In this document: in pieces, positions 23,571 through 33,500 of the stretch
Position numbering within the stretch: the first letter of the stretch is position 1
Layout of the letters: the number at the start of each line of letters is the position of its first letter
Source of the DNA: Lachnospira sp. UBA3212
GTDB taxonomy: Bacteria; Bacillota; Clostridia; Lachnospirales; Lachnospiraceae
Direction: 5' to 3'
DNA length: 64,000 bases
NCBI GenBank assembly: GCA_002363615.1
Contig: DEWK01000020.1
Location: 75,038-139,037, forward strand
The notes under the pieces: model-generated
Told to the model about the DNA's origin: nothing
Database searches by the model: none
The model's input: the letters and a program-made list of their open reading frames with translations, nothing else
Made by a program: the position numbers and the translations under genes

Positions 23571-25325
23571 TTATCTAAAGTTTTTAATCACAACCTGTAC
23601 ACTCTTGTACCCGTTATATTCATTAATCTGAGGATAGTAGATTACATTGATGCGAATCTTATTTGGTCTTCCCATCATGGCTTTTTCTACTTCTCCTTCC
23701 CCAAATACCTCTGTTAAGTATCGAATCATTTTTTTCTCGTTGTCAAAGTATACACCATCAATCTGACAATCAGAAGAATTTGCCAGGGAAAGTCGAATGA
23801 CATCTTGTTTTTCTCCAAAGATTCGAATTCTTCTTACACTAATATTACGTTCTCCAAAACTTGGTTTTTCATTTCCCTTGCCAAATGGTTCTAAAAGCTC
23901 CAGCTGATTTACAAAATTCATAGATGCATATTCAAATGGCATAGCCACATCAATCCAGATTTTTTCAATAAAGTCTTCTTCTTCCAGCCTACAATTTTGG
24001 TTTAAAAGATTTCGAAGTACATCAATATGATCCTCTTCCAAGGAAAGACCGGCTGCCATGGCATGTCCCCCAAATTTCTTCAGGGTATTCCGACAACGGT
24101 TCAGTTCCTCAAACATGTGGTATCCTGGAATGGAACGGCCCGATCCCTTTACCCCTTCCTTACCATTGGTAAGAATAATGGTTGGCTTATAGGTCATCTC
24201 CCGAATTCTTCCGGCCACAATTCCCGCCACACTTTCATGAAGTTCCGGAAGGTAAATAACAAGAACCGGATAGTCCTCAAAGGCCGCAAGTTCTTCCTTT
24301 GCCATCTCTACTCCCTCATTGGTCATGGCCTTTCTTTCATTATTCAAATCGGTCAGTTTCTTGGCAAGAGATCTGGCCTGACCACGATTCTTAGCCGAAA
24401 GCAATTCAAAAGCCATCTTAGCCGTCTCTAGGCGTCCTGCCGCATTGATACAAGGTCCTAAAACAAATCCAATATGATAGGAATTCATTACCTTTCCCTC
24501 CAAATCATTGGCACGAATCAATTCCTGTAAACCAATATTGGTGGTTCTGTTTAAAAGAAGCAGACCATACTTGGTAATGACTCGGTTTTCGTCTAAAAGG
24601 TCTACCACATCTCCAATGGTTGCAATTCCCGCATACTCCAGATACTTATGGGCATCGGAAGCTTTCTTGGAGAACTTGCTAAAAAGAGCCTCAATCACCT
24701 TATAAGCCACAGTAGCTCCACAAATCTCTTTGTATGGATATTGACATCCAGGCTGTTTCGGATCTACAATCACATCCGCTTCCGGTAAAATATATTCTTT
24801 TTCTCCCCACTTTTCCGTATAGCCTACCTCATGATGGTCAGTAACAATCACGCTTAAACCAAGTTCTTTCGCTTCTTTAATGGCATCTATCGCTGCAATT
24901 CCATTATCACAGGTAATGATGGTATCTACCCCATCTTCAAATGCACATCTAGCCATCTCAACGTTCATTCCATAGCCATCTTTTACCCGATCTGGAACTA
25001 CCAGATCCACACGACCACCGATTTCCCGAATACCTTCCACTAAAATATAGCCGGCACAGGTTCCATCAATATCATAATCCGACACTACCCGGATTTTTTT
25101 CTTATCAGCAATTTTTTTTGCTAAAAGATTTACTGCCTCGTCCATTCCCTTTAAGAGCCAAGGGGAATACAATTTCTTCAAATCTCCATTTAAATAGAAA
25201 TCAAACTCTTTTTCTGTAACCACATCCCGATTTCGGATAATCCTTGCCAAGATCGGACTGATTTGAAATTGTTTTCCAAGGCCATCAAAATCTGCTTTTT
25301 TGGCATATACCATCCATTGTTCCAT
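23571..25325 (-). CDS. recJ: Single-stranded-DNA-specific exonuclease RecJ
   Basis: 584 residues. The DHH phosphoesterase motifs are VVSDYDIDGTCAGYI, ITCDNGIAAIDA and VTDHHEVG, followed by the DHHA1 segment with KGSGRS and the GGHAMAAG motif. A C-terminal OB-like region binds DNA. RecJ degrades single-stranded DNA 5' to 3' in recombination and repair. It is the first gene after the secDF terminator; no strong promoter was identified in the short gap. Confidence 0.95.
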   Translation of the reverse strand: MEQWMVYAKKADFDGLGKQFQISPILARIIRNRDVVTEKEFDFYLNGDLKKLYSPWLLKGMDEAVNLLAKKIADKKKIRVVSDYDIDGTCAGYILVEGIREIGGRVDLVVPDRVKDGYGMNVEMARCAFEDGVDTIITCDNGIAAIDAIKEAKELGLSVIVTDHHEVGYTEKWGEKEYILPEADVIVDPKQPGCQYPYKEICGATVAYKVIEALFSKFSKKASDAHKYLEYAGIATIGDVVDLLDENRVITKYGLLLLNRTTNIGLQELIRANDLEGKVMNSYHIGFVLGPCINAAGRLETAKMAFELLSAKNRGQARSLAKKLTDLNNERKAMTNEGVEMAKEELAAFEDYPVLVIYLPELHESVAGIVAGRIREMTYKPTIILTNGKEGVKGSGRSIPGYHMFEELNRCRNTLKKFGGHAMAAGLSLEEDHIDVLRNLLNQNCRLEEEDFIEKIWIDVAMPFEYASMNFVNQLELLEPFGKGNEKPSFGERNISVRRIRIFGEKQDVIRLSLANSSDCQIDGVYFDNEKKMIRYLTEVFGEGEVEKAMMGRPNKIRINVIYYPQINEYNGYKSVQVVIKNFR

Positions 25326-25358
25326 GTTTCACCTTCCAAAATTAACATTCATTAACGG

Positions 25359-25393
25359 AAAAATATACAACCCAGGCACCCCAGGTTGTATAT
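25359..25393 (-). terminator. Terminator of secDF
   Basis: On the minus strand ATATACAACC pairs with GGTTGTATAT (25384-25393 with 25363-25372), with a short central loop, and is followed by a five-T run. It lies 25 nt beyond the secDF stop and separates it from recJ. Confidence 0.8.
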
Positions 25394-25417
25394 CCTCCTA
25401 ACTTATATAAGTTCTAA

Positions 25418-27631
25418 TTACTTTACACTTTTTCTTAAGAAAACTGTCCAAAGCGAACCGGTAACAAATACAGATGAATAAGCACCACAGATAATACCTA
25501 CCATCAGTGGTAATGCAAATTCCTTAATAGAAGCTACACCATAAATGTATACCATGAAAATGGTAATAAAGGTTGTAAATGAAGTGTAGATACTTCTAGT
25601 CATTGTCTGCATAATTGAATTGTTAACGATTTCAGCCTTGGTCTCTCCCTTACGACGAATCTTTAAGTTCTCACGAATACGATCGAAGATAACGATTGTC
25701 GCATTGATTGAGTAACCTACAATTGTAAGAATACAAGCAATCAAAGTAGTTCCTACCGAAATTCTTGAGATTGCATAAAAGCCAAGAACAATCATAACAT
25801 CATGAAGAAGCGCAATAACCGCTGCTCCAGCAAATCCAATATCCTTAAATCTAAACCAAATATAGATCAACATACAAATCGTTGCAATAATCGTTGCAAC
25901 AACTGCATTGCTTGCCATCTCCTTCGATACGGTAGATGAAATATAGGTTTCTACAATCTCATCTTCCTTAGCACCATAGTTATCTACAAAGAGTTTCTTC
26001 ATCTCAGTTACCTTAGACTCACTAATATCCTTCGGAATTTTAATGGTCCAAGCATTGGAATCTCTTTCCTTACTTCCTTGAATATCATTGCTTCCGATAA
26101 TTTCAGCGATTGCTGGCTTAACGTCATCATTAAACTGAGAAATTGAGTATTCCTTATCGAAAGTTACATTGTAAGATTTACCACCTACAAACTCAATAGA
26201 AAGCGCAAATGCCTTCTTACCTCTGGCAGTATTTACTCCCATGGTGATCACACCAATTAAGATACATACAATAGAAATTGCAAAGAAGACTTTCTTATGT
26301 CCAACAAAATCAAAGTGCTTACGATGCTTTTCCTCACCATAAAGGGCAGGATTCTTTGCACCAAGACTATAGAATGCATAAACAAGAATTCTAGCGATTA
26401 CTAAAGCAGTAAACATAGAAAGAATAATACCGATTGCAAGAGTCTGGGCAAATCCCTGTACGGTACCTGACCCCTTCCACATCAATACTAATGCAGCGAT
26501 AATAGTCGTTACGTTACCATCAATAATAGCAGATGCAGCCTTTGAGAAACCAGCCTTAATTGCAAGATCCACCGGACGACCTGCCGCAATTTCTTCACGA
26601 ATACGAGCATAGATAATAACGTTGGCATCCACCGCCATACCAATAGAAAGGATAATACCAGCAATACCAGGAAGGGTAAGGGTTAAATCAAATCCATTCA
26701 AAAGGAGAAGGTCTAATAATGCATAGAAAACAAGACAAATTCCTGAGATAAAACCTGGAAGTCTGTATACGAAAATCATGAAAATCACCACAATTGCGGT
26801 ACCGATCAGACCAGCTTTGATTGCTCTAGATAATGCCTTGTCACCAAGACTTGCTCCGTTAACACTATGACTAATTTCATTTAATTCAAGTTTTAAAGAA
26901 CCGATACGAATGTTTGATGAAAGCTTATCTGCTTCCTCGTAGTTTTCCATTCCATCAATCTGGGCCTTACCACCTGTGATGGCCTGCTCACATCTTGGAC
27001 TAGAAATAATCTCACCATCATAAATGATATATAAATAATTAGCACCTGTACCTAATCCGGCGGTGTATGCAGTTGCCTCAGAAAACTTCTCTGCGCCATC
27101 CTTGGTAAAGGTAAGGCTTACTACATATTCTGTTGCTGAAGTTGTGCTATCTGTTGTGGTAGCCGGCTTAGCGTTCTTGATATCTGAACCGCTTAACCAA
27201 ATCTGATAAGTAGCATCGCCAACGGTAACAGTCTCCATATCTTCTGTAATTTCCTCAGCAGAAATAGCAGTAGCAAAATATAAAGAACCTGGCTTACCTA
27301 ACTCTGCAAGCACCTCTTCTGCATTGCTTTCACCCGGAATATTACATACAATACGATTATCTCCCTCTTTATAAACCTCTGCTTCGGTAGAGAAGTTCTG
27401 GACTCTCTGCTCTAACTTATACTTGGTATCGTTAAAATCATCGGTAGAGAAGTCATCGGTTGCTACTTCATAAGTAATACTTACTCCTCCCTGAAGATCT
27501 AATCCAAGCTTAATGTTCTTAGCTCTACCTGTGTGATGTTTTTCTCCCCAACCGACCAATGCTGTATACGCAGATAATGCAATACAAGCAGCAATGAGAA
27601 TCAGAGATAATACACTCTTTTTCTTGCTCAT
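25418..27631 (-). CDS. secDF: Fused protein translocase SecDF
   Basis: 737 residues joining SecD and SecF, as in many Firmicutes. The N-terminal helix is followed by LGLDLQGGVSITYEV, the conserved SecD entry motif, an extracellular domain, and the SecD membrane block (GIAGIILSIGMAVDANVIIYARIREE). The SecF half begins near residue 440 and has VGYSINATIVIFDRIREN and a terminal helix set. About 12 membrane helices are expected. SecDF uses the proton motive force to pull proteins through SecYEG. It has its own promoter and a terminator, so it is transcribed singly. Confidence 0.96.
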   Translation of the reverse strand: MSKKKSVLSLILIAACIALSAYTALVGWGEKHHTGRAKNIKLGLDLQGGVSITYEVATDDFSTDDFNDTKYKLEQRVQNFSTEAEVYKEGDNRIVCNIPGESNAEEVLAELGKPGSLYFATAISAEEITEDMETVTVGDATYQIWLSGSDIKNAKPATTTDSTTSATEYVVSLTFTKDGAEKFSEATAYTAGLGTGANYLYIIYDGEIISSPRCEQAITGGKAQIDGMENYEEADKLSSNIRIGSLKLELNEISHSVNGASLGDKALSRAIKAGLIGTAIVVIFMIFVYRLPGFISGICLVFYALLDLLLLNGFDLTLTLPGIAGIILSIGMAVDANVIIYARIREEIAAGRPVDLAIKAGFSKAASAIIDGNVTTIIAALVLMWKGSGTVQGFAQTLAIGIILSMFTALVIARILVYAFYSLGAKNPALYGEEKHRKHFDFVGHKKVFFAISIVCILIGVITMGVNTARGKKAFALSIEFVGGKSYNVTFDKEYSISQFNDDVKPAIAEIIGSNDIQGSKERDSNAWTIKIPKDISESKVTEMKKLFVDNYGAKEDEIVETYISSTVSKEMASNAVVATIIATICMLIYIWFRFKDIGFAGAAVIALLHDVMIVLGFYAISRISVGTTLIACILTIVGYSINATIVIFDRIRENLKIRRKGETKAEIVNNSIMQTMTRSIYTSFTTFITIFMVYIYGVASIKEFALPLMVGIICGAYSSVFVTGSLWTVFLRKSVK

Positions 27632-27721
27632 TTTAAAAATTCCTTTCTACGAGTTTCTCTAAAAATTCATGCCTAGCATGTATTTTTCTTTGTTTGGCAA
27701 TGCTCTCGCAAACCGTTTCCT

Positions 27722-27750
27722 AGTATAGCATATTTGCCAAGTTTTTCCAA
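27722..27750 (-). promoter_or_regulatory. Promoter of secDF
   Basis: On the minus strand TTGGAA (27745-27750), 17 nt, then TATACT (27722-27727) with a TGC extension. The leader of about 85 nt contains a CATGC-TAG-GCATG palindrome. Confidence 0.75.
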
Positions 27751-27775
27751 CTTTTTTTTACTTGTTTTCGTCATT

Positions 27776-29038
27776 TTATTCTATATTATTGGGTAATTTT
27801 TTCATTTTTACCCGACGAATTCGATTTTTATCCATCTGAAGAATCTGAAAATGATAACCATCTTTTGTAATCTCTTCTCCAATCTCTGGTAACCTTCCCA
27901 ATTCTTCCAACAACAATCCACCAAGCGAATCATATTCTTCCGATTCTAACTTAGTTCCAATCCGATCATTAATATCCTCTAAACTCAAGGACGCATCAAT
28001 TTTATAGGAACCATCCTTATTTTTGATGATTTCATTCTTTTCATCCTCATCAAACTCATCTCGGATTTCTCCTACAATTTCCTCTAAAAGATCCTCCATG
28101 GTAATGATTCCTACGGCATCTCCATATTCATCTACAACTATAGCCATAGTTTCGCCGGATTCCCTCATATCTTCTAAAAGTTCATCTGCCATCTTCCCCT
28201 CATAGGTGAAAAGCGGTTTTCTCATGTAGTCCTTAATAGAGAAGGGATTTCCCTGTTTATAAAGCAGAATATCTTTCATGTTAATCATACCAATGATTCG
28301 CTCTACCATTTCTTCATACACAGGAAATCTGGTGAAACGATATTCTTCAAAGATTTCCATTAACTCCTCATAACTAGCATCCACACCAATGGAAGCCACG
28401 TCAATTCTTGGAACCATTATTTCTCTTGCTGAGATATCATCAATGTCAAAGACATTTTTTATAATCTCCTTCCCCTCCTTGGAAGTGATTCCCTGTTCAT
28501 GGGTCACATCCACAATGGTAAGAAATTCTGATTCTGTCATATCACTTTTGTTCTTTGATTTATCCGTCCGGAACAACTTTAAAACAATTCCCGCCATCCA
28601 TTCAATCACCACAACCACCGGTGTTAAAATCACCATTAAGGCATAGATGATTCTTACATAGTTTAAAGACATCTTAACCGCATTAACGGAAGCATAGGTT
28701 TTAGGAGTAATTTCTCCAAAAATCAAGACTAAAACCGTTAAAAGTCCAGTCGCTACTCCTACCAAGGCACTGCCAAATAGCTTAGTAGTTAGAATCGTCA
28801 TTAGGGATGAGGCGGAAAGATTTACAATATTATTGCCCACCAAAACAGTAGACAGCATCTTGCTTTGTTGATCAAATACCTTAAGCAAAAGTTTCGCCTT
28901 CTTATTCCCCTCTTCCGCTAAAGAGCGAATCTTTATTCTGTTTACCGTTGTAAGTGCCGTCTCAGCCGATGAAAAAAATGCCGATAAGGCCAAAAGCACA
29001 ATCAAAATAATTAATTGCATGAATTGTTCCGAGTCCAA
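27776..29038 (-). CDS. CNNM/CorC-HlyC family membrane protein with CBS pair
   Basis: About 420 residues. The TTG at 29038 is preferred as start: GAAGGGAGAG lies at the right distance and the product then begins with MDSEQFMQL, as in homologues I recall. An ATG at 29065 would add nine residues. Order of domains: DUF21 membrane block with FFSSAETALTTVNR (residues about 15-180), two CBS domains (about 200-320, including MVPRIDV and VVDEYGDAVGIITMEDLLEEIVG), and a small C-terminal CorC/HlyC domain. Family members are linked to magnesium export or tolerance. Despite the name, there is no evidence of haemolysis. The gene is divergent from pyrB. Confidence 0.88.
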   Translation of the reverse strand: MDSEQFMQLIILIVLLALSAFFSSAETALTTVNRIKIRSLAEEGNKKAKLLLKVFDQQSKMLSTVLVGNNIVNLSASSLMTILTTKLFGSALVGVATGLLTVLVLIFGEITPKTYASVNAVKMSLNYVRIIYALMVILTPVVVVIEWMAGIVLKLFRTDKSKNKSDMTESEFLTIVDVTHEQGITSKEGKEIIKNVFDIDDISAREIMVPRIDVASIGVDASYEELMEIFEEYRFTRFPVYEEMVERIIGMINMKDILLYKQGNPFSIKDYMRKPLFTYEGKMADELLEDMRESGETMAIVVDEYGDAVGIITMEDLLEEIVGEIRDEFDEDEKNEIIKNKDGSYKIDASLSLEDINDRIGTKLESEEYDSLGGLLLEELGRLPEIGEEITKDGYHFQILQMDKNRIRRVKMKKLPNNIE

Positions 29039-29223
29039 AAATAATCTCTCCCTTCTTTTTTGCATATATTTCCTATCATACTTGTTTTTCCTTATTCTGT
29101 CAACGAAAGCAGGCCTTTCCCACTACTTTTCCCAAATAAAAAACACAAAAACTTCTCTTGCAAAAGCCTATGTCCTATACTAAAATAAACCTAGTGAAAA
29201 AATCCAATTTTATGGAGGTATGT

Positions 29224-30144
29224 ATGAGACATATTATTAGTCCCTTGGACTTTACAGTAGATGAATTAGACAAGTTATTAGATCTTGCTAACGATATCGA
29301 AAAACGTCCTGAACATTACAGACATGCCTGTGATGGAAAAAAAATTGCCACCCTTTTTTATGAGCCAAGTACACGAACCCGACTCAGCTTTGAATCTGCT
29401 ATGCTGAATCTCGGGGGTAATGTTATTGGCTTTTCTTCTGCAAACTCAAGTTCTGCAGCAAAGGGAGAAAGCGTTGGCGACACCATCCGTGTTATTTCCA
29501 GTTTCGCAGATATTGCAGCCATCCGTCATCCAAAAGAAGGTGCGGCTCAGGTTGCAGCTGACCACTCGTACATTCCTGTAATAAACGCAGGAGACGGTGG
29601 TCATCAACACCCAACGCAAACGCTCACAGACCTTTTAACGATTCGTTCCCTAAAGGGGCGCTTAAGCAATATGACGATCGGTCTTTGTGGTGATTTAAAA
29701 TTCGGACGAACCGTCCATTCACTGATTAATTCCCTGGTTCGTTACCCGGGCATTAAATTTATCCTGGTTTCTCCACCAGAATTAAAAATCCCAAGCTACA
29801 CCAGAGAGAATGTGCTAGACAAAAATCAGATTCCTTATGTGGAAGTAGAAAACCTTGATGAGGTAATCGGAGACATGGATATTCTTTATATGACTCGAGT
29901 TCAAAGGGAGCGTTTCTTTAGTGAAGAAGAATATTTGCGTTTAAAGGACCGTTATATCTTAGATGCTGCAAAGATGGCCATGGCCAAAGAAGATATGTTA
30001 GTCCTCCATCCTCTCCCTCGTGTGAATGAAATTTCCACCGAGATCGATAAGGATCCAAGAGCCGTATACTTTAAGCAGGTTCAGTATGGTGTTTATGTTC
30101 GTATGGCTCTGATTTTAACTTTACTTGATATAAAAGTGGACTAA
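29224..30144 (+). CDS. pyrB: Aspartate carbamoyltransferase, catalytic subunit
   Basis: 306 residues from the ATG at 29224, preceded by GGAGG; a longer frame to 29158 is not conserved. It makes N-carbamoyl-aspartate from carbamoyl phosphate and aspartate, the first committed step of pyrimidine synthesis. The carbamoyl-phosphate loop FYEPSTRTRLSFESA is present, with HPTQTLTDL and the HPLPRVNEI segment near the end. It is followed 27 nt later by pyrI, so a regulated holoenzyme is expected. A TATACT box lies upstream near 29170 but has no convincing -35. No PyrR or attenuator structure was recognised in the short leader. Confidence 0.97.
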   Translation: MRHIISPLDFTVDELDKLLDLANDIEKRPEHYRHACDGKKIATLFYEPSTRTRLSFESAMLNLGGNVIGFSSANSSSAAKGESVGDTIRVISSFADIAAIRHPKEGAAQVAADHSYIPVINAGDGGHQHPTQTLTDLLTIRSLKGRLSNMTIGLCGDLKFGRTVHSLINSLVRYPGIKFILVSPPELKIPSYTRENVLDKNQIPYVEVENLDEVIGDMDILYMTRVQRERFFSEEEYLRLKDRYILDAAKMAMAKEDMLVLHPLPRVNEISTEIDKDPRAVYFKQVQYGVYVRMALILTLLDIKVD

Positions 30145-30171
30145 GCTTCTAAGCACAAGAAAGGAAAGACC

Positions 30172-30606
30172 ATGTTAAACGTTGGAAAATTAAACGAAGG
30201 ATTTGTATTAGATCATATTAAGGCCGGGAAATCTATGGATATCTATCGTTACCTAAACCTAGATAAATTAGACTGTACCGTTGCAATCATTAAGAATGCC
30301 AAATCAAACAAGATGGGCAGAAAAGATATTATTAAAATCGAATCTTCCTTAGACGTTGTAAATTTGGATGTCTTGGGATTTATTGATGATTCCATCACCG
30401 TGAATGTAATTAAGGATGGAAAGATTGTAGAAAAGAAGGATCTTACAACCCCTACTACCCTAATAAATATCTTAAAGTGCAAAAACCCAAGATGTATCAC
30501 ATCCATCGAACAGGAATTAGATCACATCTTTGTACTTTCCGACCCTGATAATAAAATCTATCGTTGTCGCTATTGCGAAGAGAAATTTGGAAGTTTAGAC
30601 AAGTAA
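30172..30606 (+). CDS. pyrI: Aspartate carbamoyltransferase, regulatory subunit
   Basis: 144 residues. The N-terminal allosteric domain is followed by a zinc domain with four cysteines in CKNPRC and CRYC, the structural site that binds the catalytic trimer. PyrI binds ATP and CTP and adjusts PyrB activity. The ATG follows AAGAAAGGAAAGACC. The gene directly follows pyrB and precedes the rnpB promoter. Confidence 0.96.
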   Translation: MLNVGKLNEGFVLDHIKAGKSMDIYRYLNLDKLDCTVAIIKNAKSNKMGRKDIIKIESSLDVVNLDVLGFIDDSITVNVIKDGKIVEKKDLTTPTTLINILKCKNPRCITSIEQELDHIFVLSDPDNKIYRCRYCEEKFGSLDK

Positions 30607-30640
30607 AGCGTCTTGTCTTCCTTCGTCTCCTAGAAAAGAC

Positions 30641-30670
30641 TTGATTTTTTTATGGCACTTATGCTAGACT
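30641..30670 (+). promoter_or_regulatory. Promoter of rnpB
   Basis: TTGATT (30641-30646), an 18-nt spacer and TAGACT (30665-30670). Transcription would begin near 30677, which agrees with the predicted 5' end of the RNase P RNA. Confidence 0.5.
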
Positions 30671-30678
30671 TGTGCCTT

Positions 30679-31017
30679 GAGTGAGACAGGTGATCGCGGC
30701 TGCAGAAACGAAAGGCTGCAGGTGAGGAAAGTCCGGGCTTCACAGGGCAGGATGCCGGATAACGTCCGGTAGAGGCGACTCTCAGGCTAGTGCAACAGAA
30801 ATATACCGCTGCTTAAGCAGTAAGGGTGAAAAGGCAGGGTAAGAGCCTACCGTTTGGCTGGTAACAGTCAAAGCCATGTAAACCCCATCCGAAGTAAGAC
30901 CGAATAGAAGACATAAGGTGGTCCCGCCTGTCTTCGGGTAGGTCGCTTGAACTTGTTGGCAACAGCAAGTCTAGATAGATGATCATCCACGACATAACCC
31001 GGCTTATCGTCTCACTC
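30679..31017 (+). ncRNA. rnpB: RNase P RNA (M1 RNA)
   Basis: The conserved core is easy to read: GAGGAAAGTCCGGGC near the 5' side, GCTAGTGCAACAGAAA, AAGGGTGAAAAGGC, GTAAACCCCATC, AAGACCGAATAG, GTAGGTCGCTTGA and GACATAACCCGGCTTATC near the 3' side. The ends pair through GAGTGAGAC and GTCTCACTC, giving a length of about 339 nt. It is the catalytic RNA that matures tRNA 5' ends. It sits alone on the plus strand after pyrI, has its own promoter, and is followed by a terminator. End positions are approximate. Confidence 0.95.
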
Positions 31018-31030
31018 ATTATAAAAAAAG

Positions 31031-31067
31031 AAAAATCGCTCAGACCATAAGGTCCGGGCGATTTTTT
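31031..31067. terminator. Bidirectional terminator between rnpB and nucleoside kinase gene
   Basis: Inverted repeat 31031-31045 with 31051-31066, A run before and T run after. Two internal pairs are imperfect. It serves the convergent rnpB and kinase genes. Confidence 0.88.
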
Positions 31068-31082
31068 GGTATTCCCACTGAA

Positions 31083-32756
31083 TTAAATATTAAAAATACC
31101 TCCGCCTATAAACTCTCTAAGAAGAGAATTGTTTGGAACCTGGTCTCCACTTACCGCCAAAAAATAATCCAGGAATTTTAAAAGACGTTTCGCCTCAATA
31201 TATTCCGGACAATCCCTTGGAACACTGAATAAAAGTGGCTCCGCATAGGTTTTTAAAACCGATAACTCATAAACCAAAGCAGAATTAAAGGTTGCATCTG
31301 CATCCTCCTGGAAAGGGAAGATATATGCTTCCTCTCCCGCTCGAACCGATGGCCATCTTTGAATGGTTTCCACCGCATTCGTTCCACGGGTTCTGGCATC
31401 TCTTACCATACGACGTAAAAGACGACCATCTGAGGTTGGAATTCGATTATGTTCATCAATGTTTAACTGAGTCAAGGCACTAATATAGATCTTATATTTA
31501 TTTTCCTTTGGAAGAGAATAAGATAAAGCATCATTTAAACAGTGGATTCCTTCAATGACTAAAATATCATCCTCCCCCATTAATAGTTTATTTCCCTTAT
31601 ATTCCCTATGACCTGTAATAAAATTAAAAGTTGGTAACAAAACCTCCTTACCGGCAAGTAAATCTGTCATATCCTTATTGAAACGATCCACATCGATTGC
31701 CTCAAGAACCTCATAATTGTTATTCCCATTTTCATCCTTAGGGGAATCCTCTCGATTTCTAAAGTAATTATCTACCGCAATCGGATGAGGATTTAATCCA
31801 TGGGCCTTTAACTGAATACATAAACGATGTGAAAAAGTGGTCTTTCCGGAAGAGGAAGGTCCTGCAATCATAATCAAACGTTTCTTTGGATTATCTGCAA
31901 TCGTTTGAGCAAGATCTGCAATCTTTTTTTCCTGAAGTGCCTCTTGAACCAACATAATATCGGTAATATGACCTTCTGTTATTTCCTCATCCAAGGCTCC
32001 CACGGTTTCCACATTCATGGTTTTCTCCCATTTGGTAGATTCTGTTAGAGCAGAAAATAGTTTTTCATGGTTCCCAACCTCAGGTACCCTTTCTGGATCC
32101 CTTCGATCCGGCATCATCAAAAGCACTCCGTCCTTGTATTTTACCAAGTTAAAATACTTTAAATAACCAGTACTTGGAACCATATATCCATAGTAATAAT
32201 CTTCATAACCCTTTAAACTATAGAGGTTTGCCTCAGAACCTCTACGGAATTTAAATAACTGTTCCTTGGCGTACATTCCATGCATATGGAAGAGCTCAAT
32301 GGCCGCATCTGTATTAATGGAACGCTTGCCAATTGGAAGATCTTCCTTTACATAATCCCTCATCTTATCTTCTACCTTTAAGACCAGGTCAGCTGTTAAT
32401 GCTCGATCTCCTTCTACCTGGCAATAAAGGCCTTTTCCCAAGGTAAAATCCACATAGATTTTCTTAATGTGCTTGGCACCTAACACCTCATGAAAGGATT
32501 TTAGCATTAAAAGCAGGCAAGATCTCCGATAGGTCTCACAGCCATCCTTGTCCCGATAGGTAAGAAAATGAACTTCACAATCCTTTTTTACCTTATAGGT
32601 CAACTCCTTTAATTTATGATGATTCACCACAGCTAATAGTACCTGGTCCTTAACTTCTATTTGGCAATCCTTTAAGATTTCCTGAAAACTGCTGCCAACC
32701 TGATACTGCTTTGCCACTCCATCTACAGTAACAATAATCTTTTTTCCTTCTGTCAT
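31083..32756 (-). CDS. TGS-domain nucleoside (uridine) kinase
   Basis: 557 residues. The first ~60 residues form a TGS-like domain, followed by a threonyl-tRNA-synthetase-like editing (SAD) region. From about residue 275 a P-loop kinase of the uridine kinase/phosphoribulokinase type begins with MIAGPSSSGKTTFSHRL (P-loop) and continues with DNYFRNREDSPKDENGNNNYE and the DARTRGT segment. The three-part architecture is known in Firmicutes and is usually annotated as nucleoside kinase; the exact nucleoside is uncertain. The start is only three bases after trmK, so it belongs to the dnaG-rpoD-trmK unit. A terminator follows. Confidence 0.88.
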   Translation of the reverse strand: MTEGKKIIVTVDGVAKQYQVGSSFQEILKDCQIEVKDQVLLAVVNHHKLKELTYKVKKDCEVHFLTYRDKDGCETYRRSCLLLMLKSFHEVLGAKHIKKIYVDFTLGKGLYCQVEGDRALTADLVLKVEDKMRDYVKEDLPIGKRSINTDAAIELFHMHGMYAKEQLFKFRRGSEANLYSLKGYEDYYYGYMVPSTGYLKYFNLVKYKDGVLLMMPDRRDPERVPEVGNHEKLFSALTESTKWEKTMNVETVGALDEEITEGHITDIMLVQEALQEKKIADLAQTIADNPKKRLIMIAGPSSSGKTTFSHRLCIQLKAHGLNPHPIAVDNYFRNREDSPKDENGNNNYEVLEAIDVDRFNKDMTDLLAGKEVLLPTFNFITGHREYKGNKLLMGEDDILVIEGIHCLNDALSYSLPKENKYKIYISALTQLNIDEHNRIPTSDGRLLRRMVRDARTRGTNAVETIQRWPSVRAGEEAYIFPFQEDADATFNSALVYELSVLKTYAEPLLFSVPRDCPEYIEAKRLLKFLDYFLAVSGDQVPNNSLLREFIGGGIFNI

Positions 32757-32759
32757 TGT

Positions 32760-33500
32760 TTATTCACCTCTAGTTAAATATCCACAAATCCTTTGACACT
32801 CCCTTTGGTAAGGAAAACCTATTTTCTCTTTTTCCCCATTTAAGTGCAAAAGAATTTCCTGTCTTTTTTTATAAATATGTCTTAAATACTCTTCAAATTC
32901 CCTTGTGGGATGAAGGAAGCCGTAAACTCCATGGGCAAGGAAAAACTCCTTTAATCCAATTGAATCCTTTCCCCACAAGACACTTGCTTTTTCACACTCT
33001 TTTTCCCAACGTTCTTTCGCCAAAGGATCTTTTATACATTTTACAATAAAATAATATTTTCCATCCTCAATCACCATCTTCTCCTGAGAAATCCATAAGC
33101 CCATCTTCAGGATTTCCTCTCGAAAGTAAGCCAGTTTCGTTTGAGGGGAAAGCACTAATTCCGAAACCGATTCTAATACCTTCTGTCCATTTTTTAAAAT
33201 AGAGATAATCAATTCCCCACCCATTCCGGAAATGGTGATTGTTTCTGCTTCTCCCGGATTTAACCCGGAAAGTCCATCACACAAACGTAAGTTCACCCGA
33301 TCTGTCACCCCTTCCTCTGCGATATGAGTGGCAGCCATCTTTAAGGGTTCTTCCCTTAAATCACAGGCAATCACTCTTGGGGCAATCTTATTTTTCACTA
33401 AATAAATCGGAATATATGCATGATCGGTTCCTATATCACAAACAGAATTGCCGGGACTTACCATCCCGGCAATCTCTATCATCCTTTTAGATACTATCAT
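32760..33500 (-). CDS. trmK: tRNA (adenine22-N1)-methyltransferase TrmK
   Basis: 246 residues. The class I methyltransferase SAM motif is VCDIGTDHAYIPIYL, followed by VIACDLREEPL and the TrmK-specific ISGMGGELII. The enzyme methylates N1 of adenine 22 in certain tRNAs. The gene touches rpoD: the ATG follows the rpoD TAG directly, and its GGAGGATTAG ribosome site is inside the end of rpoD. The dnaG-rpoD-trmK order is the common Firmicute arrangement, which supports the name. Confidence 0.92.
   Translation of the reverse strand: MIVSKRMIEIAGMVSPGNSVCDIGTDHAYIPIYLVKNKIAPRVIACDLREEPLKMAATHIAEEGVTDRVNLRLCDGLSGLNPGEAETITISGMGGELIISILKNGQKVLESVSELVLSPQTKLAYFREEILKMGLWISQEKMVIEDGKYYFIVKCIKDPLAKERWEKECEKASVLWGKDSIGLKEFFLAHGVYGFLHPTREFEEYLRHIYKKRQEILLHLNGEKEKIGFPYQRECQRICGYLTRGE

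Noticed and set aside
30813..31019. Antisense reading frame of 68 codons across rnpB
   Set aside because: It lies opposite the conserved RNase P RNA core, so its codons reflect RNA structure and not a protein gene.
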